Origin: Candidatus Faeciplasma pullistercoris
Lineage (GTDB): Bacteria; Bacillota; Clostridia; Oscillospirales; Ruminococcaceae
Length of the DNA: 64,000 nucleotides
Direction of reading: 5' to 3'
NCBI GenBank assembly: GCA_018715525.1
Contig: DVLL01000016.1
Coordinates: 1 to 64,000, forward strand
Each line of letters begins with the position of its first letter. The first letter of the stretch is position 1. This document shows, one piece after another, positions 38,415 to 46,268 of the stretch. Both the position numbers and the translations under genes were made by a program. The notes under the pieces are model-generated. The model was not told the DNA's origin. It saw only the letters and a list, made by a program, of their open reading frames with translations, and did no database searches.

Positions 38415-40172
38415 ATGCAATTTGACTTAGTCGATACGCTATGGGTGTTCCTGTGCGCAATACTGGTGTTCTTTATGAACCTGGGCTTTGCAACAGTCGA
38501 AGCGGGATTTGCCCGTTCCAAAAACACAGTCAACATCCTGTCAAAGAACTTTATTGTCTTTGCAGTTTCATCTCTCGGCTTCATGCTTTTGGGCTGGGGT
38601 CTGATGTTCGGAGGAGACAACCCGATATTAGGAACGGAAAACCTGTGGATTTTGGGCGGAACAGACCTGTCTGTTTATGACGACACCCTCACATCAAGCG
38701 TTCCGTTCTGGGGCAAATTCTTCTTCCAGCTTGTTTTCTGCGGAACGGCTGCCACGATAGTTTCCGGAGCCGTTGCGGAAAGAGTAAAGTACATATCATT
38801 TATCATTTTCTCGTTCGTGCTGACACTTCTCATCTATCCCATAGTCGGTCACTGGATATGGGGCGGAGGATGGCTTGCTGACCTTGGATTCCAGGACTTC
38901 GCCGGTGATACCGCCGTCCACTCCGTAGGAGGTTGGGCTGCACTCGCAGGAGCGATGCTCTTAGGTCCTCGTATAGGCAAGTATGATAAGAACAAACGTC
39001 CGCGCGCTATTCCCGGTCACAGCATGTCGCTTGCCGTCATAGGTTTGTTCGTATTGTGGCTCGGCTGGTTCGGATTCAACCCTGGCTCGACAATGAGCTT
39101 CCAGAACCCGTCTGACGTAATGCACATACTCATGACGACCAACAGCTCTGCTATTGCCGCCGTAATGACGTCAACCATAACGGCGTGGATATTCATAGGC
39201 AAGCCTGACCTCGGCATGACGATAAACGGATGCCTTGCAGGTCTTGTAGGAGTAACCGCAAGCTGTGCATATGTAACCGTAGGCGCATCGCTCCTGATAG
39301 GCGCAATCGCCGGAATAATCGTTGTCTTTGCCGTAATGTTCTTTGACCGCATAGGCATAGACGACCCCGTGGGCGCTACATCAGTTCACCTTTGCTGCGG
39401 AGTGTTCGGAACAATATGCGTAGGACTCTTCGCAAAGGAAGGCGTTACATCCCTCTCCACTAAAAACGGACTGTTCTACGGCGGAGGATTCGGACTCTTG
39501 GGAGTACAGCTGCTTGGCATAGTTGCTGTCGGAGCATTCGTGTTTGCAGCTTCAATGCTCGTTTGGTTCGTCCTTAAAAAGACCGTCGGCATACGCGTTC
39601 CCGCCGAAGAGGAAATCGCCGGACTGGATATCGGAGAGCACGGCAACCGCGCTTATCCCGACTTTGCACCTGCCGTTGACAGCGTTGACTACAGCGCCGT
39701 TGATACTCTTGCAGTCGCCGCACCTGCGACCGCCGAGGCAACTGCCACTGTAGAAGAGGCTGTTCCGGTAGCTCATGAGACGGTTAAGAAGGTAGTCGAG
39801 CATGCCGATGGCGCACCTAAGTTCACAAAGATCGAAATCATCTGCAAGGAGTCCCGCTTTGAGGCGCTCAAGAACGCAATGAGCGGACTCGGAATCACTG
39901 GAATGACTGTTACCCACGTCTTAGGCTGCGGCCAGCAAAAGGGCAAGCCCGAGTACTATCGCGGAGCAGAGGTTGAGGCAACGCTTCTTCCTAAGATTCA
40001 GCTCGATATCGTTGTGAGCAAGGTACCTGTCAGAACAGTAATAGAGACCGCTAAGAAGGTTCTTTACACCGGACACATCGGCGACGGAAAGATCTTTGTC
40101 TATGACGTTGAGAACGTAGTAAAGGTCAGAACCGGCGAAGAAGGATATGACGCACTTCAGGATGTAGAGTAA
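38415..40172 (+). CDS. Ammonium transporter fused to a PII signalling domain (Amt-PII)
   Basis: A 585-residue protein. Residues about 1-405 are an Amt/Rh channel with eleven predicted helices, the twin-His pore residues in AVHSVGGWAAL and SVHLCCGVFGT, and GFNPGST. A linker of about 60 residues rich in Ala, Val and Glu leads to a complete PII domain (about 468-575): KFTKIEIICKESRFEALKNA, the T-loop GCGQQKGKPEYYRGAEVEA with Tyr515 at the PII uridylylation position, and the ATP-binding TGHIGDGKIFVYDVENV. PII binds ATP, ADP and 2-oxoglutarate and normally plugs Amt when nitrogen is plentiful. Here the plug is tethered. I see no separate glnK in the window. Confidence 0.95.
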   Translation: MQFDLVDTLWVFLCAILVFFMNLGFATVEAGFARSKNTVNILSKNFIVFAVSSLGFMLLGWGLMFGGDNPILGTENLWILGGTDLSVYDDTLTSSVPFWGKFFFQLVFCGTAATIVSGAVAERVKYISFIIFSFVLTLLIYPIVGHWIWGGGWLADLGFQDFAGDTAVHSVGGWAALAGAMLLGPRIGKYDKNKRPRAIPGHSMSLAVIGLFVLWLGWFGFNPGSTMSFQNPSDVMHILMTTNSSAIAAVMTSTITAWIFIGKPDLGMTINGCLAGLVGVTASCAYVTVGASLLIGAIAGIIVVFAVMFFDRIGIDDPVGATSVHLCCGVFGTICVGLFAKEGVTSLSTKNGLFYGGGFGLLGVQLLGIVAVGAFVFAASMLVWFVLKKTVGIRVPAEEEIAGLDIGEHGNRAYPDFAPAVDSVDYSAVDTLAVAAPATAEATATVEEAVPVAHETVKKVVEHADGAPKFTKIEIICKESRFEALKNAMSGLGITGMTVTHVLGCGQQKGKPEYYRGAEVEATLLPKIQLDIVVSKVPVRTVIETAKKVLYTGHIGDGKIFVYDVENVVKVRTGEEGYDALQDVE

Positions 40173-40208
40173 ACATATACAGGCATCCGAAAATAAAAAT
40201 AAATGCAG

Positions 40209-40240
40209 TCGGTGCAGGCGCTTTAGGGTGTCTGCACCGA
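40209..40240 (+). other. Long leader hairpin before asparagine synthetase
   Basis: A 13-bp stem (TCGGTGCAGGCGC with GTGTCTGCACCGA, two G-U pairs) and a six-base TTTAGG loop. No U run follows, and the loop lacks the A1/G4 ANTAR signature. It ends 19 bases before the ATG. Confidence 0.6.
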
Positions 40241-40259
40241 TTGGGATACGGAGATAATT

Positions 40260-41840
40260 ATGTGTTCTATAATGGGATATCTGAAGAGTGGTGTAGACCT
40301 TAAGCTCTTCAAGTCAGGCTTTGACAGAACAATATCCAGAGGTCCTGACGACTCGAGGACAGTTGACACAGGCTGCGGTATACTCGGGTTTCACAGGCTT
40401 GCGATAATGGATTTGACATCTAAGGGAATGCAGCCGTTTGAGTATAACGGAAGCTATCTTGTATGCAACGGCGAGGTATACAACTTTAAAGAGCTTGAGG
40501 GCAAAATGCGGGCTAAAGGTTATGAATTTTCCACCGGTTCCGATTGCGAGGTACTTTTGCCGATGTATCGCGAATACGGTGAGAAAATGTTTGAACAGCT
40601 CGACGCGGAATTTGCTCTGATCATATATGACGGAGAAAACCGCGAGTTTGTCGCCGCCAGAGACCCCATAGGCATACGTCCGCTTTACTACGGCTATGAC
40701 AGTGAAAATGCAATGGTGATGGCAAGCGAACCTAAAAACCTTGAGGGGCTTGTCGATAAGATCATGCCTTTCCCTCCCGGACACTATTTCAAGGGCGGAA
40801 GGTTTGTAAAGTACTGCGATTTGTCTGAGGTTAAGAGCGTAGTGCATGATGACCTTGAAACAGTGTGCGCGAACATCCGCGAAAAGCTTGTAAAAGGTGT
40901 GGAAAAGAGACTGGTTGCGGACGCAAAGGTTGGCTTTTTGCTTTCCGGCGGCCTTGATTCATCCCTCGTGTGCGCAATAGCACAAAGGGAGTCCGATAAG
41001 CCTATACGCACCTTCGCAATAGGCATGAGCGGGGACGCCATAGACCTCAAGTACGCAAAAGAAGTTGCGGACTACATAGGCAGCGACCACACAGAAGTCA
41101 TAATGACCAAGGACGACGTTCTGTCGTCGCTTGAGCAGGTTATAAAAATCCTCGGCACCTTTGACATAACGACGATACGCGCCAGTATGGGAATGTATCT
41201 TCTGTGTAAATGGATACATGAAAACACCGACATCCGCGTGCTCCTCACGGGAGAAATATCCGATGAGCTTTTCGGATATAAGTACACCGATTTCGCGCCT
41301 TCCGCCGAGGAGTTCCAAAAAGAATCCGAAAAGCGGATAAGAGAGCTTAACATGTATGACGTCCTGCGCGCCGACAGATGCATATCGGTAAACTCGCTTG
41401 AGGCAAGGGTGCCGTTTGGAGATATAGATTTTGTAAGGTATGTAATGGCTGTAGACCCCGAGAAGAAGATGAATGTGTATAACAAGGGCAAGTACCTTTT
41501 AAGACACGCTTTTGAAGGGGACTACCTGCCTAAGGATATACTCTGGCGTGAGAAGGCTGCGTTTTCTGATGCTGTGGGACACTCCATGGTAGACTATCTT
41601 AAGGAGTACGCGCAGAGCCTTTATACCGATGATGAGTACGAGCAAAAGCGCAGCAAGTATTCTTACTGCACACCGTTTACGAAGGAGTCGCTTTTGTATC
41701 GTGAGATATTTGAAAAGTATTATCCCTCGCAGGCACAGATGATCGTAGGATTCTGGATGCCGAACAAGAACTGGAAGGGCTGCGATGTCAACGACCCGTC
41801 TGCAAGAGTTCTTTCAAACTACGGCGCGAGCGGTCAGTAG
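40260..41840 (+). CDS. asnB: Asparagine synthetase (glutamine-hydrolysing)
   Basis: A 526-residue enzyme. Cys2 after Met is the glutaminase nucleophile (MCSIMGYL), with RGPDDS, GFHRLAIMD and NGEVYNF in the class II domain. The C-terminal synthetase domain has the PP-loop GFLLSGGLDSSLV and LTGEISDELFGY. It makes asparagine from aspartate, glutamine and ATP. Placed 87 bp after Amt-PII, it probably shares that transcript and uses the glutamine made by the type III synthetase. Confidence 0.95.
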   Translation: MCSIMGYLKSGVDLKLFKSGFDRTISRGPDDSRTVDTGCGILGFHRLAIMDLTSKGMQPFEYNGSYLVCNGEVYNFKELEGKMRAKGYEFSTGSDCEVLLPMYREYGEKMFEQLDAEFALIIYDGENREFVAARDPIGIRPLYYGYDSENAMVMASEPKNLEGLVDKIMPFPPGHYFKGGRFVKYCDLSEVKSVVHDDLETVCANIREKLVKGVEKRLVADAKVGFLLSGGLDSSLVCAIAQRESDKPIRTFAIGMSGDAIDLKYAKEVADYIGSDHTEVIMTKDDVLSSLEQVIKILGTFDITTIRASMGMYLLCKWIHENTDIRVLLTGEISDELFGYKYTDFAPSAEEFQKESEKRIRELNMYDVLRADRCISVNSLEARVPFGDIDFVRYVMAVDPEKKMNVYNKGKYLLRHAFEGDYLPKDILWREKAAFSDAVGHSMVDYLKEYAQSLYTDDEYEQKRSKYSYCTPFTKESLLYREIFEKYYPSQAQMIVGFWMPNKNWKGCDVNDPSARVLSNYGASGQ

Positions 41841-41914
41841 CTGCCGTGTGTGCGTTAAGCCGCTCCGAGTTTTATTTTCAGATTTTTTCGTACAGCATAC
41901 TATATTCGCAAAAG

Positions 41915-41956
41915 AAAGCGCTCCCTTGAGGATTAACCGCAGGGGAGCGCTTTGCT
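41915..41956. terminator. Terminator between asnB and the convergent lipoprotein gene
   Basis: An 11-bp stem AAAGCGCTCCC with GGGAGCGCTTT and a 17-base loop. It can serve both strands. Confidence 0.8.
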
Positions 41957-41976
41957 GTATTCATTTTTCAGACTAT

Positions 41977-42642
41977 CTACCACGCGGTTCCGGTTATCCA
42001 ATCAGGCTCGGGGACAGAGGATGTGATATTATCTGCTGCGCTTGTTCCAGGCAAAGTAGTGACCTCAGGTGCGGAAGTGGTAGCCTCAGGCGCGGTTGTT
42101 ACCTCGCCGGGAGCTTCTTCCTGCCTTTCCTCGAAGCTTGTGAATGTTATTTTCATGCCGCTGTCGCCTAAGTCAAGCGTGAGGGGAGTGCCGTTTTTGT
42201 CAAGCGTCAGGGAGTATGTCATCCCATCCGCCTCTCCCGAGGCAAAGTCGGTGGCTTCTCCGGACACAACGTCGAGGCTCAGAGACGCAAGCCGGTCAAA
42301 TGATTTTATGGCCAGCGAAACTACCGAGCCCACCGGAAACTTTGATGTGTCAAAGGTGAAGTGAAGCCCTTTGAAGGATATCTCCGTGTCCTCGCCGTTT
42401 ACCGAGAAAACAAGTCCTTTTACAGCCTCCGGAGCAGTCAGCTCCACTTCCCACCAGCCGTCGGACAGCCTTGACATCGCCGTCTCGTATACCATCCCGT
42501 CGAACTCTATCTGCGCTGTGCAGTCAAAGCATTTGGGAAGCGTTCTCTGGTCGGTGGCGCCCGGGGCGCAGCCGCAAAGGGTTACGGCCGTCAGGCAGGA
42601 CAAAGCTGCAAGCGCAGCCGTGAATATTCTTTTCAATTTCAA
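41977..42642 (-). CDS. Lipoprotein of unknown function
   Basis: A protein of about 221 residues. The signal peptide (LKRIFTAALAALSC...) ends in a lipobox LCGC, predicting a lipid-anchored surface protein. The body is beta-rich, with SDGWWEVELTAPEAVKGLVFSV and KGLHFTFDTSKFP, and ends in a Thr/Pro/Ala-rich tail (VTTAPEATTSAPEVTTLPGT). I do not recognise a family. The only start codons are TTGs; TTG 42642 lies 10 bases after AAAGGG, while TTG 42651 overlaps the nnrD stop but is too close to that site. Last gene of the long minus-strand run. Confidence 0.75.
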   Translation of the reverse strand: MKLKRIFTAALAALSCLTAVTLCGCAPGATDQRTLPKCFDCTAQIEFDGMVYETAMSRLSDGWWEVELTAPEAVKGLVFSVNGEDTEISFKGLHFTFDTSKFPVGSVVSLAIKSFDRLASLSLDVVSGEATDFASGEADGMTYSLTLDKNGTPLTLDLGDSGMKITFTSFEERQEEAPGEVTTAPEATTSAPEVTTLPGTSAADNITSSVPEPDWITGTAW

Positions 42643-42647
42643 TCTGC

Positions 42648-43634
42648 TCAAGCCCTTTCAAATTTCTTGAAAAGCTTAGGAAGACAGTTGATTATGTCGC
42701 TTGCGAGCATACCGGTTTTTGAAAGCTCCCGGGACGCCGCCTCGCAGCCGAGTCCGAGCATAGCGCAGCCGAGGATAGCGCTGCTTTGAGCCGTAAGACC
42801 CTGAGCGGCAAAGGAGGAAATAAGCCCTGCTAACAGGTCTCCGCTTCCGCCCTTTGACAGTCCGTCGTTTCCGAACCAAAGCACACAGTCACCGCTGTTG
42901 GAGACTATGACCGTGGCACAGGATTTTGAGACGACTGTCACGCCGTATTGTTCTGACAGCTCCTTTGACAGCCTGTATCTGTTGTTCACAGTCTCGTCAA
43001 GGCTTACCCCTACAAGTCGGCCGAGCTCTGCCGGATGCGGTGTAAGAATAACCTCTGTCCTTGCTTTTCTGAGTAATTCTATGCGGCGGCAGACAAGGTT
43101 TATTCCGTCGGCGTCAATAATTATAGGACAGCCGGCGTTTTCCAACACGGCTTCAAGCATCATAAGGCTGCCATCGTTTGTTCCCAGCCCGCAGCCTATG
43201 AGCACCGCGGACGAGGTCTTCACAGAGCGTATAAGCTCGGATAGTGTATCGTCATCAGGGTAAATAAAGCCGTGCTTGTCGGTAGGGCATGGAAACAGGG
43301 TGGCTTCCTTGGCGTTAACCGCAAGAGCGTGGCATGACAGCGGCGTAGAAAAAACTTTCACAAGTCCCACGCCTGAGCGCAGGGCTGCAAGGCTGGATAT
43401 CTGAGCTGCTCCCGGGAATCTTTCGGAGCCGGTTACGCATATAAGCTTGCCGAAGGTTCCCTTGTGGGCGTTTATCGGTCTGCGCCTGACAAGCGACATG
43501 GCTTGCTGCTCTGTGATTATATTCAGCTCACCGCCGTCCGGCTTGGCTACGCTGCTTATATGGACATTCTTCTCTGACGCCTCTATTTCAGCGTTTCTGA
43601 GAGCCTCAAATGATATTTTCTCACAGTTTTCCAT
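42648..43634 (-). CDS. nnrD: ADP-dependent NAD(P)H-hydrate dehydratase
   Basis: A 328-residue ribokinase-like enzyme that repairs S-NAD(P)H hydrate using ADP. Seen are HKGTFGKLICVTGSERFPGA, GCGLGTND, IIDADGIN, LTPHPAELGRL and the signature GGSGDLLAGLISS. The NnrE epimerase domain is absent; instead there is an unassigned extension of about 50 residues at the N-terminus. It starts directly after the acpS stop codon. The pairing with acpS is common in Firmicutes. Confidence 0.93.
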   Translation of the reverse strand: MENCEKISFEALRNAEIEASEKNVHISSVAKPDGGELNIITEQQAMSLVRRRPINAHKGTFGKLICVTGSERFPGAAQISSLAALRSGVGLVKVFSTPLSCHALAVNAKEATLFPCPTDKHGFIYPDDDTLSELIRSVKTSSAVLIGCGLGTNDGSLMMLEAVLENAGCPIIIDADGINLVCRRIELLRKARTEVILTPHPAELGRLVGVSLDETVNNRYRLSKELSEQYGVTVVSKSCATVIVSNSGDCVLWFGNDGLSKGGSGDLLAGLISSFAAQGLTAQSSAILGCAMLGLGCEAASRELSKTGMLASDIINCLPKLFKKFERA

Positions 43635-43997
43635 TTACATATCGTCCTTGTACGCTATTACTATTGCGGTGGCTGTAGTCTCAGTGTGAGTTATGCTTAC
43701 TGTAAAGCTAAGTCCCTGTGCAAGGCTTTTTGCCGAGCCGATGAGCTTAAGATATGGCGCACCGCTTTCGTCCCGAAGAGCGCACACATCTTTTAGTGAA
43801 AATCCCACTACTCCTGTGCCTATTGCCTTTGAAAAGGCTTCCTTGACCGCAAAGTTTGCAGCTATCGTTTCTGCGCGCATGTTTCTTTCCCTAAATAGGC
43901 AAAGCTCCTCCTCGGAATACACTCTTTCCAAAAAGCCCGGGCGCAGAATGCTTTTTTCTATTCTTGCGATTTCAACGCTGTCTATTCCTACTCTCAT
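43635..43997 (-). CDS. acpS: Holo-[acyl-carrier-protein] synthase
   Basis: A 120-residue phosphopantetheinyl transferase that activates the acyl carrier protein. The two Mg/CoA motifs are visible: GIDSVEIARIEKS (residues 4-16) and FAVKEAFSKAIGTG (about 49-62), with SITHTETTATAIVI near the end. It overlaps the upstream gene by 4 bp. Confidence 0.95.
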   Translation of the reverse strand: MRVGIDSVEIARIEKSILRPGFLERVYSEEELCLFRERNMRAETIAANFAVKEAFSKAIGTGVVGFSLKDVCALRDESGAPYLKLIGSAKSLAQGLSFTVSITHTETTATAIVIAYKDDM

Positions 43998-44488
43998 TTT
44001 GAAAGCCTCGGCAGGTAAGGGGAGATCATCTCAATAGTTCTCTCGTCTGGAGTGAACTGCAAAAGCGTTCTGCCGTATTTTTCGTCCTTGTACTCTATGG
44101 TGTAGACATCTCCCTCACCAACCGCGCTGATAACGGTCACGCCGCTGAGTTCCTTTTTACCAGAGTAAAAGCCGTCGGCACCTCTCAAGCTGAATGAGCA
44201 AAGCGTTTTTCTTTTCCTGCGGTCGATGATTTTGTCTACCGAGAGCTCCGAGCCTGCTATGCAGTATTCATACTCGATATTTATCATGCCCGAAATGGTG
44301 TAGCCTCCCCATAGGATTATTCCCGCAAGCAAAAGACCCATTATCATAAAGAGCCCGCCCATGAAGCTAAAGACCAATATGACCGCAGCCATCGCGAGAA
44401 AAAGCGATAAAGCCAGTATTCCGTACTGCTTTACCTTGTCGCTTTGCTCGGTAGGTTTTTTAACAAGCTGTTCTCTGACTGTTTCCAT
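43994..44488 (-). CDS. Conserved membrane protein of unknown function
   Basis: A 164-residue protein. Two adjacent hydrophobic helices (about residues 23-45 and 46-68) are followed by a soluble beta-rich domain (IEYEYCIAGSELSVDKII, KTLCSFSLRG, YTIEYKDEKYGRTLLQFT), a layout seen in PH-like membrane proteins. I do not recognise a named family. It sits between the FabG-like gene (18 bp) and acpS (4-bp overlap), so a link to lipid or envelope work is only a guess. Confidence 0.75.
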   Translation of the reverse strand: METVREQLVKKPTEQSDKVKQYGILALSLFLAMAAVILVFSFMGGLFMIMGLLLAGIILWGGYTISGMINIEYEYCIAGSELSVDKIIDRRKRKTLCSFSLRGADGFYSGKKELSGVTVISAVGEGDVYTIEYKDEKYGRTLLQFTPDERTIEMISPYLPRLSK

Positions 44489-44506
44489 GGTACAAAATCC
44501 TTTCCG

Positions 44507-45238
44507 TCAAATTATTCCGCCGTTTACAGATACTATCTGTCCGGTTATAAATGAGGCGTTCTCGCCTGACAAAAACGCTATCGTCCTGCCGACGTCCTCA
44601 GGCGTTCCGATTCTAAGAAGTGGAGTATCGTCGCAGAGCTGACGCATGTCCTCCTCGCTTAGCTCGCTGTTCATCTGAGTTCTGATGACACCCGGGGAAA
44701 CGCAGTTTACTCTTATACCGCTCGGACCGAGCTCTTTCGCGAGAGCCTTTGTCAAACCTATGACTCCGGCCTTGCAGGCCGAGTATACCGCTTCGCAGGA
44801 TGCTCCGACCTCTCCCCACATTGAGGCGACATTTATTATAACTCCTGACTTTTTATGAATCATATTCGGTATAGCCCGCTTTGAGCAGTAAATAGGACCG
44901 AGGAGGTTTATGTCTGTCATACGTCTTATTTCCTCGTTTGTCATGTCCTGAAGCAGGCCTATGTGAGCTATACCTGCGTTGTTGATAAGTACATCCACGT
45001 TGCCAAGCTCGTACTCTACCTCGCAAAAGAGCCTTTCAACATCGCCGGGGTCAGATATGTCCGCCTGAAAGCATTTGCCGTATCCGCCAAGAGCGAGTAT
45101 ATCGTCAAGTACGCCTTTTGCGTCCTTTTCATGTGATATATAGTTTATCGCGACAGTAAAGCCGAGCCTTGCCAATTCCTTTGACGCGGCGGCTCCTATT
45201 CCTCTTGAGCCGCCGGTAATAAGCGCTACCTTGTTCAT
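44507..45238 (-). CDS. Short-chain dehydrogenase, FabG/YmfI-like
   Basis: A 243-residue classical SDR. It has the cofactor motif TGGSRGIG, NNAG, the catalytic Ser in INVASMWGE, and YSACK with the Tyr/Lys pair, then PSGIRVNCVSPGVI. It could be 3-oxoacyl-ACP reductase, which would suit the nearby acpS. Equally, it resembles the FabG-like YmfI that reduces the aminopentanone modification of elongation factor P in Bacillus. No other fab genes are close, so I leave the function open. Confidence 0.85.
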   Translation of the reverse strand: MNKVALITGGSRGIGAAASKELARLGFTVAINYISHEKDAKGVLDDILALGGYGKCFQADISDPGDVERLFCEVEYELGNVDVLINNAGIAHIGLLQDMTNEEIRRMTDINLLGPIYCSKRAIPNMIHKKSGVIINVASMWGEVGASCEAVYSACKAGVIGLTKALAKELGPSGIRVNCVSPGVIRTQMNSELSEEDMRQLCDDTPLLRIGTPEDVGRTIAFLSGENASFITGQIVSVNGGII

Positions 45239-45259
45239 AGAGAGTTCCAGCCTTCAATT

Positions 45260-46189
45260 CTAGTTTTTATACCGAATATGGTATATTATCACGTCGTAGG
45301 TATCAAATCCGTTGTACCAGTAGGAAAAAGAGTAGACATTGTCCGGCATTGGCGTCGGCATGTCAAATACGCTCAGACCATTTGGCACGGCAACCTCAAC
45401 CTCGGTCAAACCCGTCTGCATCTGCGAGAGTAAATGCTCGTATACCGAGTCCTCATCCTCGAAGTAAAGCCCGTTGTTTTTGTAGTAGTTCAGGTCATCG
45501 CTGCCGGCAACAGGGGAGACTGAGTGATCCCAAGTGTGAGCTATTTCCATCAGGCTGTCGGTAACGAGAAGGTACATGTGAGTGACCGGTCTGCCGTCAT
45601 AGTCGGGCGTGTAGTCGTCCCATGTGCAGTCGACATGATACCAATTTTCACCGAGTTTGACCATGTTCCACGCGTGCTCCTCGTCGAGGGCTTCCCCTGA
45701 GACTGTTATGCACTCTACGCCGAGCATGTCCATAAGAAGCTGAAAGGTAGTGGTGTACCCCTTGCAGATAGCTTTGCCTTTTATCAGCGTCCCGTAGGGC
45801 GTCTCAGAGTCAGGGTCGTGTACGCCGAAGAGCGACAGGGCATTTGTGTCGTAGGTTGCGTTGTAGACTATGTAGTCGTGCGCGTGAAGGACTATCTCAT
45901 AGTCGTCAATACCCTCAGAGTAAAACTCGGAAATAGCACTGAGCGCTGCGTCGTAAATCTCCTGATTGTACTCTGTGAGCGAGCTTGTGTCGCCGCTTTT
46001 GTACGCGTTAACTATTTCATCAGGATGGTATTCCTCGGGAAGCTCAAGCGTATATCCTGCTGCTTCATTTGGCATATCGGAATCAGAGCCTGACAACGCG
46101 CCGGACAGTTCATCGCGTCTGTCGTTATCGGAGCAGCCGCAGGCTGATAAAAGAAGCACAAGCGCGGCAAATATTGCAGCAATTCGCAT
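45260..46189 (-). CDS. Transglutaminase-like domain lipoprotein
   Basis: A 309-residue protein with a lipoprotein signal (LVLLLSACGC) and an acidic linker. Residues about 90-225 match the transglutaminase-like cysteine-protease fold: LHAHDYIVYNATY, GKAICKGYTTTFQLLM with the Cys, EEHAWNMVKLG with the His and WYHVDCTWDD with the Asp. Such bacterial domains act as proteases or amidases at the cell surface; the substrate is unknown. It follows the SpoIID-like gene by about 80 bp that contain a hairpin. Confidence 0.85.
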   Translation of the reverse strand: MRIAAIFAALVLLLSACGCSDNDRRDELSGALSGSDSDMPNEAAGYTLELPEEYHPDEIVNAYKSGDTSSLTEYNQEIYDAALSAISEFYSEGIDDYEIVLHAHDYIVYNATYDTNALSLFGVHDPDSETPYGTLIKGKAICKGYTTTFQLLMDMLGVECITVSGEALDEEHAWNMVKLGENWYHVDCTWDDYTPDYDGRPVTHMYLLVTDSLMEIAHTWDHSVSPVAGSDDLNYYKNNGLYFEDEDSVYEHLLSQMQTGLTEVEVAVPNGLSVFDMPTPMPDNVYSFSYWYNGFDTYDVIIYHIRYKN

Positions 46190-46213
46190 TTAAAATACCT
46201 CTGTTAAGAATAC

Positions 46214-46258
46214 AAGCCGAGCCCAATAGGTCTAATCGTAGACCCAAAAGGTCGGCTT
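46214..46258 (-). other. Branched hairpin between the SpoIID-like and transglutaminase genes
   Basis: The outer stem AAGCCGA/TCGGCTT encloses an inner perfect stem GGTCTA/TAGACC with a 4-base loop. The minus strand has only a weak U-rich tail, so it may be a leaky terminator. Confidence 0.45.
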
Positions 46259-46268
46259 GATTTCGTAG

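Noticed and set aside
40209-40240. Third ANTAR target before asnB
   Set aside because: The stem has a six-base loop, but it is TTTAGG (T1, A4) and no terminator follows.
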